Source: Maribacter sp. ACAM166
GTDB lineage: Bacteria; Bacteroidota; Bacteroidia; Flavobacteriales; Flavobacteriaceae
Reading direction: 5' to 3'
NCBI RefSeq assembly: GCF_005771495.1
Contig: NZ_VAUW01000001.1
Span: 124,001 to 188,000, forward strand
Length of the DNA: 64,000 nucleotides
The position numbers and the translations under genes are program-made. Positions 10,065 to 20,191 of the stretch are shown here, in pieces. Under the pieces are notes generated by a model. That model searched no databases and had not been told where the DNA came from. It saw only the letters and a program-made list of their open reading frames with translations. How positions within the stretch are numbered: position 1 is the first letter of the stretch; each line of letters opens with the position of its first letter.

Positions 10065-10090
10065 GCCATATGTACTGCAGTGCATATGGC
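10065..10090. repeat. 26-bp near-perfect palindrome centred on a PstI-like site
   Basis: The sequence GCCATATG is mirrored by CATATGGC around CTGCAG, with one mismatched pair. It lies between the stop of the last ASPIC/UnbV gene (10140) and the start of the GyrI-like gene (10050). No T-run follows on the minus strand, so an operator or an RNA hairpin is as likely as a terminator. Confidence 0.4.
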
Positions 10091-10139
10091 AAGTTTTAAT
10101 AGCTTATTCTTTTTATGCCTTTGATACTAATACAGCTAA

Positions 10140-13100
10140 TCATCTCTTGATTTTATATACTTGAGCTGAGCTATCGTTCATTGTTACAAGTAGATATGGT
10201 TGCTGTTTTAAATAAAAAATGTTCGTATGTCGTACGGATTTGAACATAAAATTCAATCCTAATTGATTTCCTAAAATGATGTCATTTGATTTTTTAAGTA
10301 ATGCCCCCGGAAAAGAATCAAACCTACCGTGGTAAGGTTTTACGCCGAAATAATTACCTCCAATTAATACTTCATCCGTATTGTCGTTATCAAAATCGTA
10401 TTTTAAAAAGGTAGTTAGAGGAGCCGTTTGAAGTTCATAACCAAAAGGGACGAACGAAAATTTACCATTATCATTTTTCAAGTATCCAGATGCTAATTCG
10501 GAAACATGTAAAATATCAGCATTGTGTAGTTGTTCACTAGTTAGAATTCCAGTAATTGATGTACCGGCAAATGAACTGTACGAGGTGAACTTTTTGCGAA
10601 GTGATACAAGTTGACTCGATAATTCATTTAAACTCGCTAAGGGGTAGTAGGAGCCGTTTTTGTAGGTACAAACAATTGTTTCAGTATCTCCATTTTTGTC
10701 AAAATCGCTGTAATACATTCTCATTGGGTTTTCCTTAGAGGCAGTGTATTTGGAGTTCATACCCCAATTACCCAAAAGGTAATCTTGATCACCGTCTCCA
10801 TCTATATCAAAACTTTCAACGCTTTGCCATAGACCTTTTAATTCGTCCTCGATATATTGCTCCGTTAAAACAAAATTAGTTCCCTCATTTCTATAAAACT
10901 TTGGGGCCATCCATTCACCGACAATGATTAAATCTTGTATACCATCATTATTAAAATCTGTAGCAATAGCATCAGTTACCATACCTAATGATTCGAATGG
11001 ATTTTCAGAAGACAAGGTGAATTTACCATTGGTATTAATAAGCAAATGCGAACTGGCGGGTTTACCAAAATCTGAAGACACAGCCTGGTTACCAATAAAC
11101 AGGTCTAAATCATTATCTCCATCCACATCAATCGACACGATTACCGATGCATTATCGTAAAACAAAGGGAACGTATTAGTTTCGAAGTCCGTTTGATTAA
11201 AGCTGTAGTAACTATCTGAAAGTGGTTTTGATTTTCCATAAAAATCTGCTCCACCACTACCAATGACTAAATCAACTGCACCATCCTTATTAAAATCTGC
11301 TAGTATAGAAGTTACATCTTCTTTAATTGAATCTTTGGCCAAATTCTGGTATTTCACATTTATGAAAGAACTGTCTTGTTGAATATAGGTTTCGGATGGT
11401 ATATACTTAGATCCGCCGAAGAAAATATCTTCCTTCCCATCATTATTGATATCCGCAACACTTGTTGCTGGGCCGCGGTCTGACAATTGGTAAGGAATAA
11501 GTTTTTGACGATTGAAATCTGTATAACGATCCTCTTTATGGGTGAAATTTATTCCTAAATTATCTTCTACACCTTCAAAAAGTGGTGTTACATTAGAGTG
11601 TAAATTTTTATAATCATAGGCTTTTGTTTTATTAGGTTCTATAATCAAGGTCTGGTTTACGCTAACATTTTTTATAACCTGATAGGTGGCATTAGGCCAA
11701 ATAATTTTCAATGAATCAATAGTAGCTAAACTTCCATAACCAAAATGTATAATGGGCTCAGAGGACGCTTGAAAACCCCTTACGGTGTATAATTCTTTGA
11801 ATTGCTTTTTGCCACCCGCAAAAGAAACTATTTTGGTTCCTAAGCCATAGTTATTCCCTTTTGTATAATTTAATTTCACTTTTAAATAGTTCGATTTTGA
11901 ATTGGTTAAATTCTCGTAAACCGATAGCTTACTATTTAAGTTATTAGTTACAATATCTAAATCACCGTCATTATCTAAATCACCGTATGCAGTAGCACCA
12001 GAAACAAGAGTGTCATTAGGAATCCAACTATTGGACTTGTCCTTAAATAGTAAACTTTCATTCCCTTGAAATACTTTATTTCCCACATTGCCCGATGGCA
12101 TTAGATTAAGTGCTTTGTGGTCTATAAGATTGGTGTTGTTCATTTTATTTTCAATATTATCATTGGAAAGAAAATTAATGTAATCTAAATCATTGGGACG
12201 TTTAGGAATGCCATTGCTGATAAACAAATCTTGTTCACCATCTTGGTCATAATCTCCAAAAAGGGCACTCCAACTCCAATCAGTAGCAGAAACGCCGCTT
12301 TGCAAAGCAGTTTCTATAAAAGTACCATCTGGTTGATTTAAGAACAGCATGTTTCTAGTGAATTGGTAGTGGTACCCATACTCACTTATCCTGATTTTTT
12401 GAATTTGAAGATTATCATCTCCTTCTGAAGCTTTAAGTACTTTCTCGTCATCGGGTAACATATCTAACGAAATCAAGTCTGGTCTACCATCGTGGTTAAT
12501 ATCTGTAGCATCGCTCCCCATTGAAAACCTTGAGGTATGTCCGAAATAGGTCCTCAAACTTTCTGTAAACGTACCATCACCATTATTTAAATAGTAATAA
12601 TCATCTTCATGAAAATCATTTCCAATGTAAAGGTCTGGAAATCCATCCGTATTAAAATCAGCAACAGAGACTCCTAATCCATAGCCATTAATACCTCCAA
12701 AAATACCCGCTTGCTCACTTACATCTACAAATTCGCCATTATCATTTCGAAGCAGTTTATCGCCCGATTCATAATTTCGTTGATTTCTTAATTCCATTTT
12801 ACCATACGTTTCTTGAGTGTGAACAGCATGGTTTAAAAGGTACATATCTAGATCACCATCTAAATCATAATCTAAAAATGCGGCATTTGAGCTATAAGAA
12901 TCGAAATCAAGTCCATATTGGGCAGCGCTTTCTATGAATTCGCCATTACCCTTATTAATGTAAAGTTCGTTATGGCCGTTAAATCCATTAAGGCCAACGA
13001 CGGCACAAACATAAATATCTAAAAGTCCATCACCATTTACATCACCCATTACAGCACCTGTATTCCATGAACTATTTCCTGAAATTCCGGCTTTATCTGA

Positions 13101-13394
13101 AATATCCTCAAAAGTCATATTTCCTTTATTAAGATAAAGTTGATTCGCTGTTTGGTTAGCGGAAAGAAAAATATCTGGTAGACTATCATTGTTGATATCA
13201 CCTATGGCAACACCACCACCATTATAAAAATAGAGATAGTCCAGAATATTCAAATCATCAGATTCGGTAAGATTATTCTCAAAGTGGATTCCTGTATCTT
13301 TAGATGAAAGTTTCTTAAAAACCTCACCTTCATTTTTTGTGGAACAGCTTATTAGAAAGGAAAAGAAGAATAGTATTAGGATGCTATTTTTCAT
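10140..13394 (-). CDS. FG-GAP/VCBS-repeat lipoprotein with ASPIC/UnbV domain (third in tandem)
   Basis: The protein has 1084 residues. The lipoprotein signal ends in FLISC (Cys17). It contains many FG-GAP/VCBS calcium-loop repeats of the form DxNxDGxxD, for example DVNGDGLLDIYV, DYDLDGDLDMYL and DINHDGRPDLIS, which should build two beta-propellers. Between them, at about 500-580, is an ASPIC/UnbV domain with RGFQASSEPIIHFGYG and IIWPNATYQ. The start overlaps the end of the preceding paralogue by 11 bp, so the two are co-transcribed. Surface carbohydrate or ligand binding is likely, but no enzymatic function is known for the family. It is one of three same-length paralogues. Confidence 0.9.
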   Translation of the reverse strand: MKNSILILFFFSFLISCSTKNEGEVFKKLSSKDTGIHFENNLTESDDLNILDYLYFYNGGGVAIGDINNDSLPDIFLSANQTANQLYLNKGNMTFEDISDKAGISGNSSWNTGAVMGDVNGDGLLDIYVCAVVGLNGFNGHNELYINKGNGEFIESAAQYGLDFDSYSSNAAFLDYDLDGDLDMYLLNHAVHTQETYGKMELRNQRNYESGDKLLRNDNGEFVDVSEQAGIFGGINGYGLGVSVADFNTDGFPDLYIGNDFHEDDYYYLNNGDGTFTESLRTYFGHTSRFSMGSDATDINHDGRPDLISLDMLPDDEKVLKASEGDDNLQIQKIRISEYGYHYQFTRNMLFLNQPDGTFIETALQSGVSATDWSWSALFGDYDQDGEQDLFISNGIPKRPNDLDYINFLSNDNIENKMNNTNLIDHKALNLMPSGNVGNKVFQGNESLLFKDKSNSWIPNDTLVSGATAYGDLDNDGDLDIVTNNLNSKLSVYENLTNSKSNYLKVKLNYTKGNNYGLGTKIVSFAGGKKQFKELYTVRGFQASSEPIIHFGYGSLATIDSLKIIWPNATYQVIKNVSVNQTLIIEPNKTKAYDYKNLHSNVTPLFEGVEDNLGINFTHKEDRYTDFNRQKLIPYQLSDRGPATSVADINNDGKEDIFFGGSKYIPSETYIQQDSSFINVKYQNLAKDSIKEDVTSILADFNKDGAVDLVIGSGGADFYGKSKPLSDSYYSFNQTDFETNTFPLFYDNASVIVSIDVDGDNDLDLFIGNQAVSSDFGKPASSHLLINTNGKFTLSSENPFESLGMVTDAIATDFNNDGIQDLIIVGEWMAPKFYRNEGTNFVLTEQYIEDELKGLWQSVESFDIDGDGDQDYLLGNWGMNSKYTASKENPMRMYYSDFDKNGDTETIVCTYKNGSYYPLASLNELSSQLVSLRKKFTSYSSFAGTSITGILTSEQLHNADILHVSELASGYLKNDNGKFSFVPFGYELQTAPLTTFLKYDFDNDNTDEVLIGGNYFGVKPYHGRFDSFPGALLKKSNDIILGNQLGLNFMFKSVRHTNIFYLKQQPYLLVTMNDSSAQVYKIKR

Positions 13395-16300
13395 TTAATC
13401 GATAAATTTTCGGCTTCTCATTGTTAATGGCAGCGATTAAGAAAACACTGCCCATTTTGTCTTTGAACAATTCTAAATGTTTGACTTCTTCTTTTATGAA
13501 AATACCACTTTTATTATAGTTTTGCCAATCGAAGCCCATTTTACCATCACCTAACAAAACATTACCATAATTGGCATCTAATCTGGAAAATTGAGGTTTA
13601 AATTCGAAATTATTACCTGCCATAATTAAATCTAAATTTCCATCGTTGTTTACATCTGTACATTGAATACCACATATGCAAGAAAATTGTACGCGTGCCG
13701 GTAATTCTTTTATTGTAAATGTTCCATCTCCTTCATTTATGGCAATGACAGATTCAGCAATCGAAGCTTTTTTAACGATTGTATTTGCAATGATCTCTTT
13801 AGAGAATAGTTCGTCAATTGTTTTTTTAGCATATTCAGAAGCCTTAATGTTTTTTTTCTTTAATGCCAATATTTGGGTGGTAAGTTCTCTTTTTTGATGG
13901 ATAGGGTAATCACCGCCATCATAATTTTGAGTTACGATTTGTTCAATAGTTCCATCATTGTCAAAGTCATTTACCCACATTTTCATGGGTTGATTTTTTT
14001 TAGGCTTGTAATGAAGATTGCTTCCAGAATTACCTAATACTAGGTCTAAATCACCATCATTGTCCAAATCTTTGGCATCTAGTGCTCCCCACCATCCGTC
14101 AAGACTATCTAAATTGGTAGAATACTTGCTAAGGCGTTTGCCAGAATTTTTAAAAATATTAGGTCTCCCCCAATCAGATACTGTTACTAAATCTTTTTTA
14201 CCATCACCATCCATGTCCAGCCATTTCGCATCGGTAATCATACCCGCATTTTTAAGGTCGTATCCAGAACGTTCAGTTACATCAGCAAATGTATTGTCGC
14301 CATTGTTTAATAACAATAGATGATTGGGTTCAATACCATATGTGCCAACCACACTTCTTGATCCTACAAATAAATCTATGTACCCATCATTATTAAAATC
14401 ATAGGGAGCTATTACTGAAATATTTACATTAACTGTAGGCAATTTATCTTTTATTTTCTTGAATTTCCCCTTACCATTATTTATAAATATTCTAATGCCG
14501 TATGTGTTTTGCATACCTAATTCATTACCACCATTACCTACCACTAAATCCAGGTCGCCATCATTGTCCATGTCGAAAAAGGCTGCAGATGTATCTTCGT
14601 AATCTGAATCATTTTCGAAAATAGATGTATTTGGTATACCGAGATTGCCATCACCACTATGTAGATAAATAGCCGCGGTCTCACCTTTGGCGCCGCCGAC
14701 AAATATATCTTCATTACCATCGCCATTAACATCTCCTACAGCTAATGCAGGGCCTTCTTCATCTAAAGATTTATAGATAAGGCCTTCATTGTTAAAGTCA
14801 TTATAATCATTTTCATGATGGGTTAATAAAGTTTTATTGGAAATTTCATTAAGTAATTTAGAATTGGTTTTAAGATTATTAGCCTTATAAATACCAGTAG
14901 CATCAGTATAGTCTATAGTAATATCTGAATTGACTGCTACATTGGTTAGTTTTTGCGTTGTATCATCTGGCCAAATGATTCTTATAGAATCTATTTTAGT
15001 GGTACTACCAATACCAATAGTCATAGGATAGTCGACAGATGATTGAAAACCTCTTGAAGGAATCAAAGTTTGGTCTATTATTTGGTCTTTATAATATACT
15101 TTGGCGTTAGTACCAATTGCAAACTTATTTTGGTCTGGTCCGATAAATCTTAGCTTTATATAATTATGGTCTTTAAGTTTGTCACTGTTGTTTTTGTAAA
15201 CAAAACTTTCCATGTTTACATTGTTGACCACTAAGTCTAAATCTCCGTCATTATCCAAATCACCATAAGCAGCTCCATTTGATTTACTGGGTAGTTCGAA
15301 GCCCCATTGCTTGTTGAAGTTACTAAAGGTGATATCCCCGTTATTGTGATAAGCATAATTTGGTAAAGGACTCATTGGCATTTTGCTTATTATAGAATCT
15401 ATAGATTCTTTTTTACCTGTGAGTGCCATTTTTTGGATAATTTCATTTGCGAAAAAATCAACAAAATCAAGGTCGGTTAAATCATGATTGATACCGTTGG
15501 TTATATAGATATCCTTTAAGCCATCATTATCCATATCAAATAGTAACCCAGACCAGCTCCAATCAGTTGCCTCTACACCACTATAGTATGCAACCTCTGA
15601 AAATGAGCCATTACCATTGTTAAGTTGAAGTGTGTTTTGAATATACTGCTGGTGAAAATCTTTGCTTTGTTTTAGTTTGAAAATATTATACCCTTCAAAT
15701 TCCATGACAGACTTAACACGTTGGTCTGGTTCTGGGAGCATATCGGTAATAAAAATATCAGATAAACCATCATTATTGATATCTGCAATGTCAATGCCCA
15801 TAGCAGATAAACTTAAATGGTTTGTCCATTTTTTAATTTCTTCAGTAAACGTACCGTCTTGATTATTTATATATAGATAGTCTCTTTCGTAAAAATCATT
15901 CGAAACATATAAATCTGGATAAAGGTCTTGATTGATATCTGCAACCATTACTCCTAAGCCGAAACCTATTAAGCTACCATATATTCCAGATTTTTCACTT
16001 ACGTCTATAAATTTACCATCATCATTTCTCAATAACATATCACCGACGCCCTTAAAGATATCAGGTACACCTTCCCAATCTTGCGCTCTAACATTTCTTT
16101 GTTCTGCATATCCAAGGCTACTAACAGGAATGTTGCTATTGTTCAAAATATAAGCATCTAAATCTCCATCTTTATCATAGTCAAAAAATGTTGCATGTGT
16201 TGAAAAACCTGTTTTAGCTAGGTTGTATTCTTCCGCTTTTTCAGTAAAAGTTAAATCGCCATTGTTAATGTATAAATCGTTGTCATGGTTGTTACCTTCC

Positions 16301-16734
16301 ATGTTGCCTGCATTACTAACATAAATATCCAATAAGCCATCGTTATTTATATCGACCATTACAACCCCTGTAGACCAAGGTTTGTTTCCTGTGGTGCCTG
16401 ATTTTAAGGTTATGTCATCAAATTTAAAGTTCCCTTTGTTCAAATAAAGCTTATTCGGCACCATATTTCCGGTCAAGTAAATATCAGTTAGCCCATCATT
16501 GTTGATATCGCCTAAGGCAACACCACCACCATTATAGAAGTTTCGGTATTTAAAAATGTTGAACTTTTTCTGGTTTTCAATGTGATTAATAAAATCAATA
16601 CCTGAGCTGTCAGAAGGGACTAATGTAAATAATGTATTTTCTTTTGAACTTCTAGGTACAATTTCAGATTTCTCTTTACAAGAGAAAATCAGCACTCCTA
16701 AAAACAGCAAAATTGTAATATGAAATCTGTTCAT
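13384..16734 (-). CDS. FG-GAP/VCBS-repeat lipoprotein with ASPIC/UnbV domain (second in tandem)
   Basis: The protein has 1116 residues from the internal ATG at 16734, which gives the signal MNRFHITILLFLGVLIFSC. The longer frame to 16782 would run into the upstream gene. Calcium-loop repeats of the type DINNDGLTDIYL, DYDKDGDLDAYI and DLDNDGDLDLVV fill the protein. The ASPIC/UnbV block is at about 525-610, with RGFQSSVDYPMTIGIG and IIWPDDTTQK. The stop of the upstream paralogue lies one base before this start, and the downstream gene overlaps its end, so these are tightly coupled. The mature lipoprotein is probably displayed on the outer membrane. The function is unknown. Confidence 0.9.
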   Translation of the reverse strand: MNRFHITILLFLGVLIFSCKEKSEIVPRSSKENTLFTLVPSDSSGIDFINHIENQKKFNIFKYRNFYNGGGVALGDINNDGLTDIYLTGNMVPNKLYLNKGNFKFDDITLKSGTTGNKPWSTGVVMVDINNDGLLDIYVSNAGNMEGNNHDNDLYINNGDLTFTEKAEEYNLAKTGFSTHATFFDYDKDGDLDAYILNNSNIPVSSLGYAEQRNVRAQDWEGVPDIFKGVGDMLLRNDDGKFIDVSEKSGIYGSLIGFGLGVMVADINQDLYPDLYVSNDFYERDYLYINNQDGTFTEEIKKWTNHLSLSAMGIDIADINNDGLSDIFITDMLPEPDQRVKSVMEFEGYNIFKLKQSKDFHQQYIQNTLQLNNGNGSFSEVAYYSGVEATDWSWSGLLFDMDNDGLKDIYITNGINHDLTDLDFVDFFANEIIQKMALTGKKESIDSIISKMPMSPLPNYAYHNNGDITFSNFNKQWGFELPSKSNGAAYGDLDNDGDLDLVVNNVNMESFVYKNNSDKLKDHNYIKLRFIGPDQNKFAIGTNAKVYYKDQIIDQTLIPSRGFQSSVDYPMTIGIGSTTKIDSIRIIWPDDTTQKLTNVAVNSDITIDYTDATGIYKANNLKTNSKLLNEISNKTLLTHHENDYNDFNNEGLIYKSLDEEGPALAVGDVNGDGNEDIFVGGAKGETAAIYLHSGDGNLGIPNTSIFENDSDYEDTSAAFFDMDNDGDLDLVVGNGGNELGMQNTYGIRIFINNGKGKFKKIKDKLPTVNVNISVIAPYDFNNDGYIDLFVGSRSVVGTYGIEPNHLLLLNNGDNTFADVTERSGYDLKNAGMITDAKWLDMDGDGKKDLVTVSDWGRPNIFKNSGKRLSKYSTNLDSLDGWWGALDAKDLDNDGDLDLVLGNSGSNLHYKPKKNQPMKMWVNDFDNDGTIEQIVTQNYDGGDYPIHQKRELTTQILALKKKNIKASEYAKKTIDELFSKEIIANTIVKKASIAESVIAINEGDGTFTIKELPARVQFSCICGIQCTDVNNDGNLDLIMAGNNFEFKPQFSRLDANYGNVLLGDGKMGFDWQNYNKSGIFIKEEVKHLELFKDKMGSVFLIAAINNEKPKIYRLNEK

Positions 16735-16735
16735 T

Positions 16736-19700
16736 TTAGTTATTATAAATATAAAAAAAAGGTGATTTGTTGTTTCTGCCAACTATATAGGTGTCAACTC
16801 CTTTTATTTTAATTTTATGTATTTCTCGTGAGGCACCGTTTATTTGAAGCATGTTATATGCGTCGCTAAATTGCACATTTTTATTTTTAGAATTAAACAA
16901 AATTAACCCATGAAGGGCATCTAATCTGCCTAATTGAGTGCTAATTTCGAAGTTGTTGCCAACAATTAACAAATCTTTAAACCCGTCAGAATTGAAATCT
17001 TCTGCTATAATGTCGTTAATGGAAGATATCTGTGCTATTGTAGGCAAAGGTTGTTTTTTAAAATTTCCAGAACCATCATTTCTAAACCAACAACTTTGTA
17101 ATTCATAGACTTGTTTTTTATCTGCTTTGTTTAACGAGTTTTGCCCAAATAATTCACTGATACTAGCTAAAGCGAAATCTGAATAGGATAGGAATTTTTT
17201 ATTTAAATAGGGCATTTGTTTTGCCAATTCATCTTTTGAAGCAAATGGGGTTTCTATGTCTTTATGATAATAGGTGATTAAAGGGTCTAATTGTCCATTA
17301 TTATCAAAATCATAATTGTATAGGGTTATAGGATGTGATTTAGAGGCTTTAAATTTGGTGTTTGTTCCCCAATTACCGCAAACGAAGTCTAAATCCCCGT
17401 CATTATCTAAATCAGTAACAAGAATTGAATTCCACCATCCATTAGTTTCTTTAAGTGAACTAGAGTCTACTAGATTTAATTTTTTACCGTCATTTAGAAA
17501 TATGGATATTGGCATCCAATGCCCTACTACAATCAAGTCATCTAGTCCATCACCATTAACATCTACCCAAGACATATCTTTTACATTACCAATTAATTTT
17601 AAATCTGGAGCAATGGTATCTATCTCATTTTTAAATTTTCCATTACCATTATTTGTGAAAAAATATTGCTCTGGAGTTATGCCATAGGCTGAAGGTTCTT
17701 GGTCTGAAGTAATAACCACATCGTTATCGCCATCATTATCAAAATCATTTACAGATATTTTAGAGGAATTTAGTTCAATAGTATTAAAAGCTAATGTGTC
17801 TTTTTTAAAAATTCCATTTTCATTAATATAGAGTCTCGGTTTTAGGGGTGATCCATTTAAAAATTCATTTCCACCACTTGCTACTAATAAGTCAAATTGT
17901 TGGTCACCATTTGCATCAAAAAAGATGCTTGCTACATCTTCATTGATTGCACTTTCATTAAATAATTCTGGTTGGCTATCTATGAAATTGCCAGATGCTG
18001 ATTGAACGTATAAATGAGATGATTGTGCTTTAGCACCTCCTATGAAAATATCATCAAACCCATCATTATTTATATCGGAAATTGAAATTGTTGGCCCCTC
18101 ATTTGAATTGGCGAAAGGAATTAAAGGTTCCTTACTAAAATCTAATGTTGGTTTTTCATTATGAACAAATTTTAGTATTGGTGCTTGTATGGTATCAAAG
18201 TATATTTCGTTGTTAGTGACTTTAATTCTTGGTTCATAACTGTTATTGTAATCCAATAGGACTTCTTGATTGTATTGAAGATTCACTATTGTTTGCTCTT
18301 TATTATCTGGCCATACTATACAAAGAGAATCTATGACAGTATCTTTTTCAAGTCCAAATAATAATTTGTTCGAACTGGATGATAAATAGCCGTTAGTAGT
18401 GTAATGTTCAAGAACTTGAACGCCGCTTTTTGTATATAAAGAAAGTTTAGCGCCTAAACCAAACCTGTTTTTTTTAGGGCCGTTTAATTTTAAGGTTATA
18501 TAGTGTGAATTCTCTAATGTGTTTTCTAAAATATAAAGTTCATCATCAATGTTATTTACAACAATATCCAAATCACCATCATTATCCAAATCGGCATAAG
18601 TGCAGCCATTACTGTAAGAAGGTTCAGCGTTAAGCCATTGGGCAGACATATCATCGAATTTTAAATCACCTTTGTTTTTAAAAAAATAATTTGAAACTTT
18701 TTTTTCGGGTATTTCTTTAATGAGGGGCATATCTGTATTATCCATGCCAGTATCTATACGTCTTTGTATTTTTTCATTGGCAATGAAGTTCATGTAGTCC
18801 ATATCATTAGTAGCTCCCTTGATGCCGTTTGAAATGAATAAGTCTTTGTATCCGTCATTGTCAAAATCTGCTAATAGTGAGCCCCATGACCATTCGGTGG
18901 CTGAAATACCACTTAAGTTACCAATCTCTGAAAAATTATGACCATTATTGTTGACATGCAAGGTGTTTTGCATAAACTGCGGAGCGTAGCCATTTTTAAT
19001 ATACTGTTGATAAATAGGGTAGGCATATTCTAAACCCGAAGTTTTGTAAGTATATAAATCTTCTGGTAGCATATCTAGGGATACAATATCTGTGAAAGAA
19101 TCATTGTTGATATCTGCAATTGCATTTCCCATTGAATAGTGGGTGGTATGGCCTAATTGATGTTCGTCGTTAGATATAACTTCTATAAAAGTTCCATTTT
19201 TCTGATTCATATATAGGTAATCATTTTCGAAAAAATCATTACCAACATAAATATCTGGATATCCATCATTGTTTAAATCGCTTATTGAGAGGCCAAGTCC
19301 GTAGCCACTTTTACCTTGAAAAATACCTGATTCGTAACTTGTATCTTCATAATGCCCATTATTGTTAGTGTAAAGTCGGTCTCCTGAAATGGAACTGATG
19401 ATTTTACGTTGTGTACCCTTTCCATAATTAATGTTTGGGTGAACCGAATGGTTCAAAAGATACATGTCTAAATCTCCATCTTTGTCATAGTCAAAAAATG
19501 CAGCTTTCGTTGATAGGCCAGAAAATGCCAATCCATAATTTTCAGCCTGTTCTATAAAAGAGGGTATGCCGTCGTTATTTATTCCTTGATTTACATAAAG
19601 CAAATTTTGCCCTGATAGGGCTCTATAGCCGGAAGCCTTACAGATGTAGATATCTAATAAGCCATCATTATTGATGTCAACTTGAGTAACCCCAGTGGTC

Positions 19701-20029
19701 CAATTTCCTATTTCAAGATTTTGTTTGGGTAATTCAATTTCTATGAATTTTAAGTTTCCTTGATTCAAGTAAAGCTTGTCTTCGGCTTGGTTAGCGGCAC
19801 AATACAGGTCAATAAGGCCGTCATTATTAAAATCGGCAGTTATTACCCCAGCGCCATTATAATAATAGAGATAATTTAGAATGTTTAGTTGAGGTGAATT
19901 GGTTAATTGGTTGGTAAAGGTTACGCCAGTTTGTTTGGAAGATAATTTTTTGAACAGCGGTTTTTGCTTTTTACCGCATCCGAACAGTAAGCATGAAAAT
20001 ACTATAAGTAAGATAAATATTTTTTGCAT
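16736..20029 (-). CDS. FG-GAP/VCBS-repeat lipoprotein with ASPIC/UnbV domain (first in tandem)
   Basis: The protein has 1097 residues and a lipoprotein signal ending in LLFGC (Cys18). Its architecture matches the next two genes: an N-terminal FG-GAP propeller (DFNNDGLIDLYC, DINNDGLLDIYI, DYDKDGDLDMYL), ASPIC/UnbV at about 510-600 (NGYLSSSSNKLLFGL, IVWPDNKEQ), then a second propeller. It is the first gene after the susCD terminator hairpin, with a 163-bp gap to susD, so it may have its own promoter or rely on readthrough. It occupies the position where starch loci carry SusE/SusF surface lipoproteins. A role as an accessory ligand-binding surface protein is inference. Confidence 0.9.
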   Translation of the reverse strand: MQKIFILLIVFSCLLFGCGKKQKPLFKKLSSKQTGVTFTNQLTNSPQLNILNYLYYYNGAGVITADFNNDGLIDLYCAANQAEDKLYLNQGNLKFIEIELPKQNLEIGNWTTGVTQVDINNDGLLDIYICKASGYRALSGQNLLYVNQGINNDGIPSFIEQAENYGLAFSGLSTKAAFFDYDKDGDLDMYLLNHSVHPNINYGKGTQRKIISSISGDRLYTNNNGHYEDTSYESGIFQGKSGYGLGLSISDLNNDGYPDIYVGNDFFENDYLYMNQKNGTFIEVISNDEHQLGHTTHYSMGNAIADINNDSFTDIVSLDMLPEDLYTYKTSGLEYAYPIYQQYIKNGYAPQFMQNTLHVNNNGHNFSEIGNLSGISATEWSWGSLLADFDNDGYKDLFISNGIKGATNDMDYMNFIANEKIQRRIDTGMDNTDMPLIKEIPEKKVSNYFFKNKGDLKFDDMSAQWLNAEPSYSNGCTYADLDNDGDLDIVVNNIDDELYILENTLENSHYITLKLNGPKKNRFGLGAKLSLYTKSGVQVLEHYTTNGYLSSSSNKLLFGLEKDTVIDSLCIVWPDNKEQTIVNLQYNQEVLLDYNNSYEPRIKVTNNEIYFDTIQAPILKFVHNEKPTLDFSKEPLIPFANSNEGPTISISDINNDGFDDIFIGGAKAQSSHLYVQSASGNFIDSQPELFNESAINEDVASIFFDANGDQQFDLLVASGGNEFLNGSPLKPRLYINENGIFKKDTLAFNTIELNSSKISVNDFDNDGDNDVVITSDQEPSAYGITPEQYFFTNNGNGKFKNEIDTIAPDLKLIGNVKDMSWVDVNGDGLDDLIVVGHWMPISIFLNDGKKLNLVDSSSLKETNGWWNSILVTDLDNDGDLDFVCGNWGTNTKFKASKSHPITLYNYDFDNNGQLDPLITYYHKDIETPFASKDELAKQMPYLNKKFLSYSDFALASISELFGQNSLNKADKKQVYELQSCWFRNDGSGNFKKQPLPTIAQISSINDIIAEDFNSDGFKDLLIVGNNFEISTQLGRLDALHGLILFNSKNKNVQFSDAYNMLQINGASREIHKIKIKGVDTYIVGRNNKSPFFYIYNN

Positions 20030-20131
20030 GAGAGGTTATCTACTGTGCGAATGATATATTGAAAAGTATATTTCAATTTTCTTTAAAATTTGACAATAAA
20101 AAAGGGTTGATATATAGGTATTGGTAGTAAG

Positions 20132-20167
20132 AAAAAAGAATCCCTTAAAGTTAAGGGATTCTTTTAA
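20132..20167 (-). terminator. Intrinsic terminator after susD
   Basis: A 12-bp perfect inverted repeat, AGAATCCCTTAA and its mirror (20137-20162), has almost no spacer. It is followed on the minus strand by a run of Ts, and A/T runs on both sides make it look bidirectional. It is 30 bp past the susD stop and would separate, or attenuate, susCD transcription from the three ASPIC/UnbV genes. Confidence 0.8.
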
Positions 20168-20191
20168 ATACTGTAGTATTTAATATAAATC

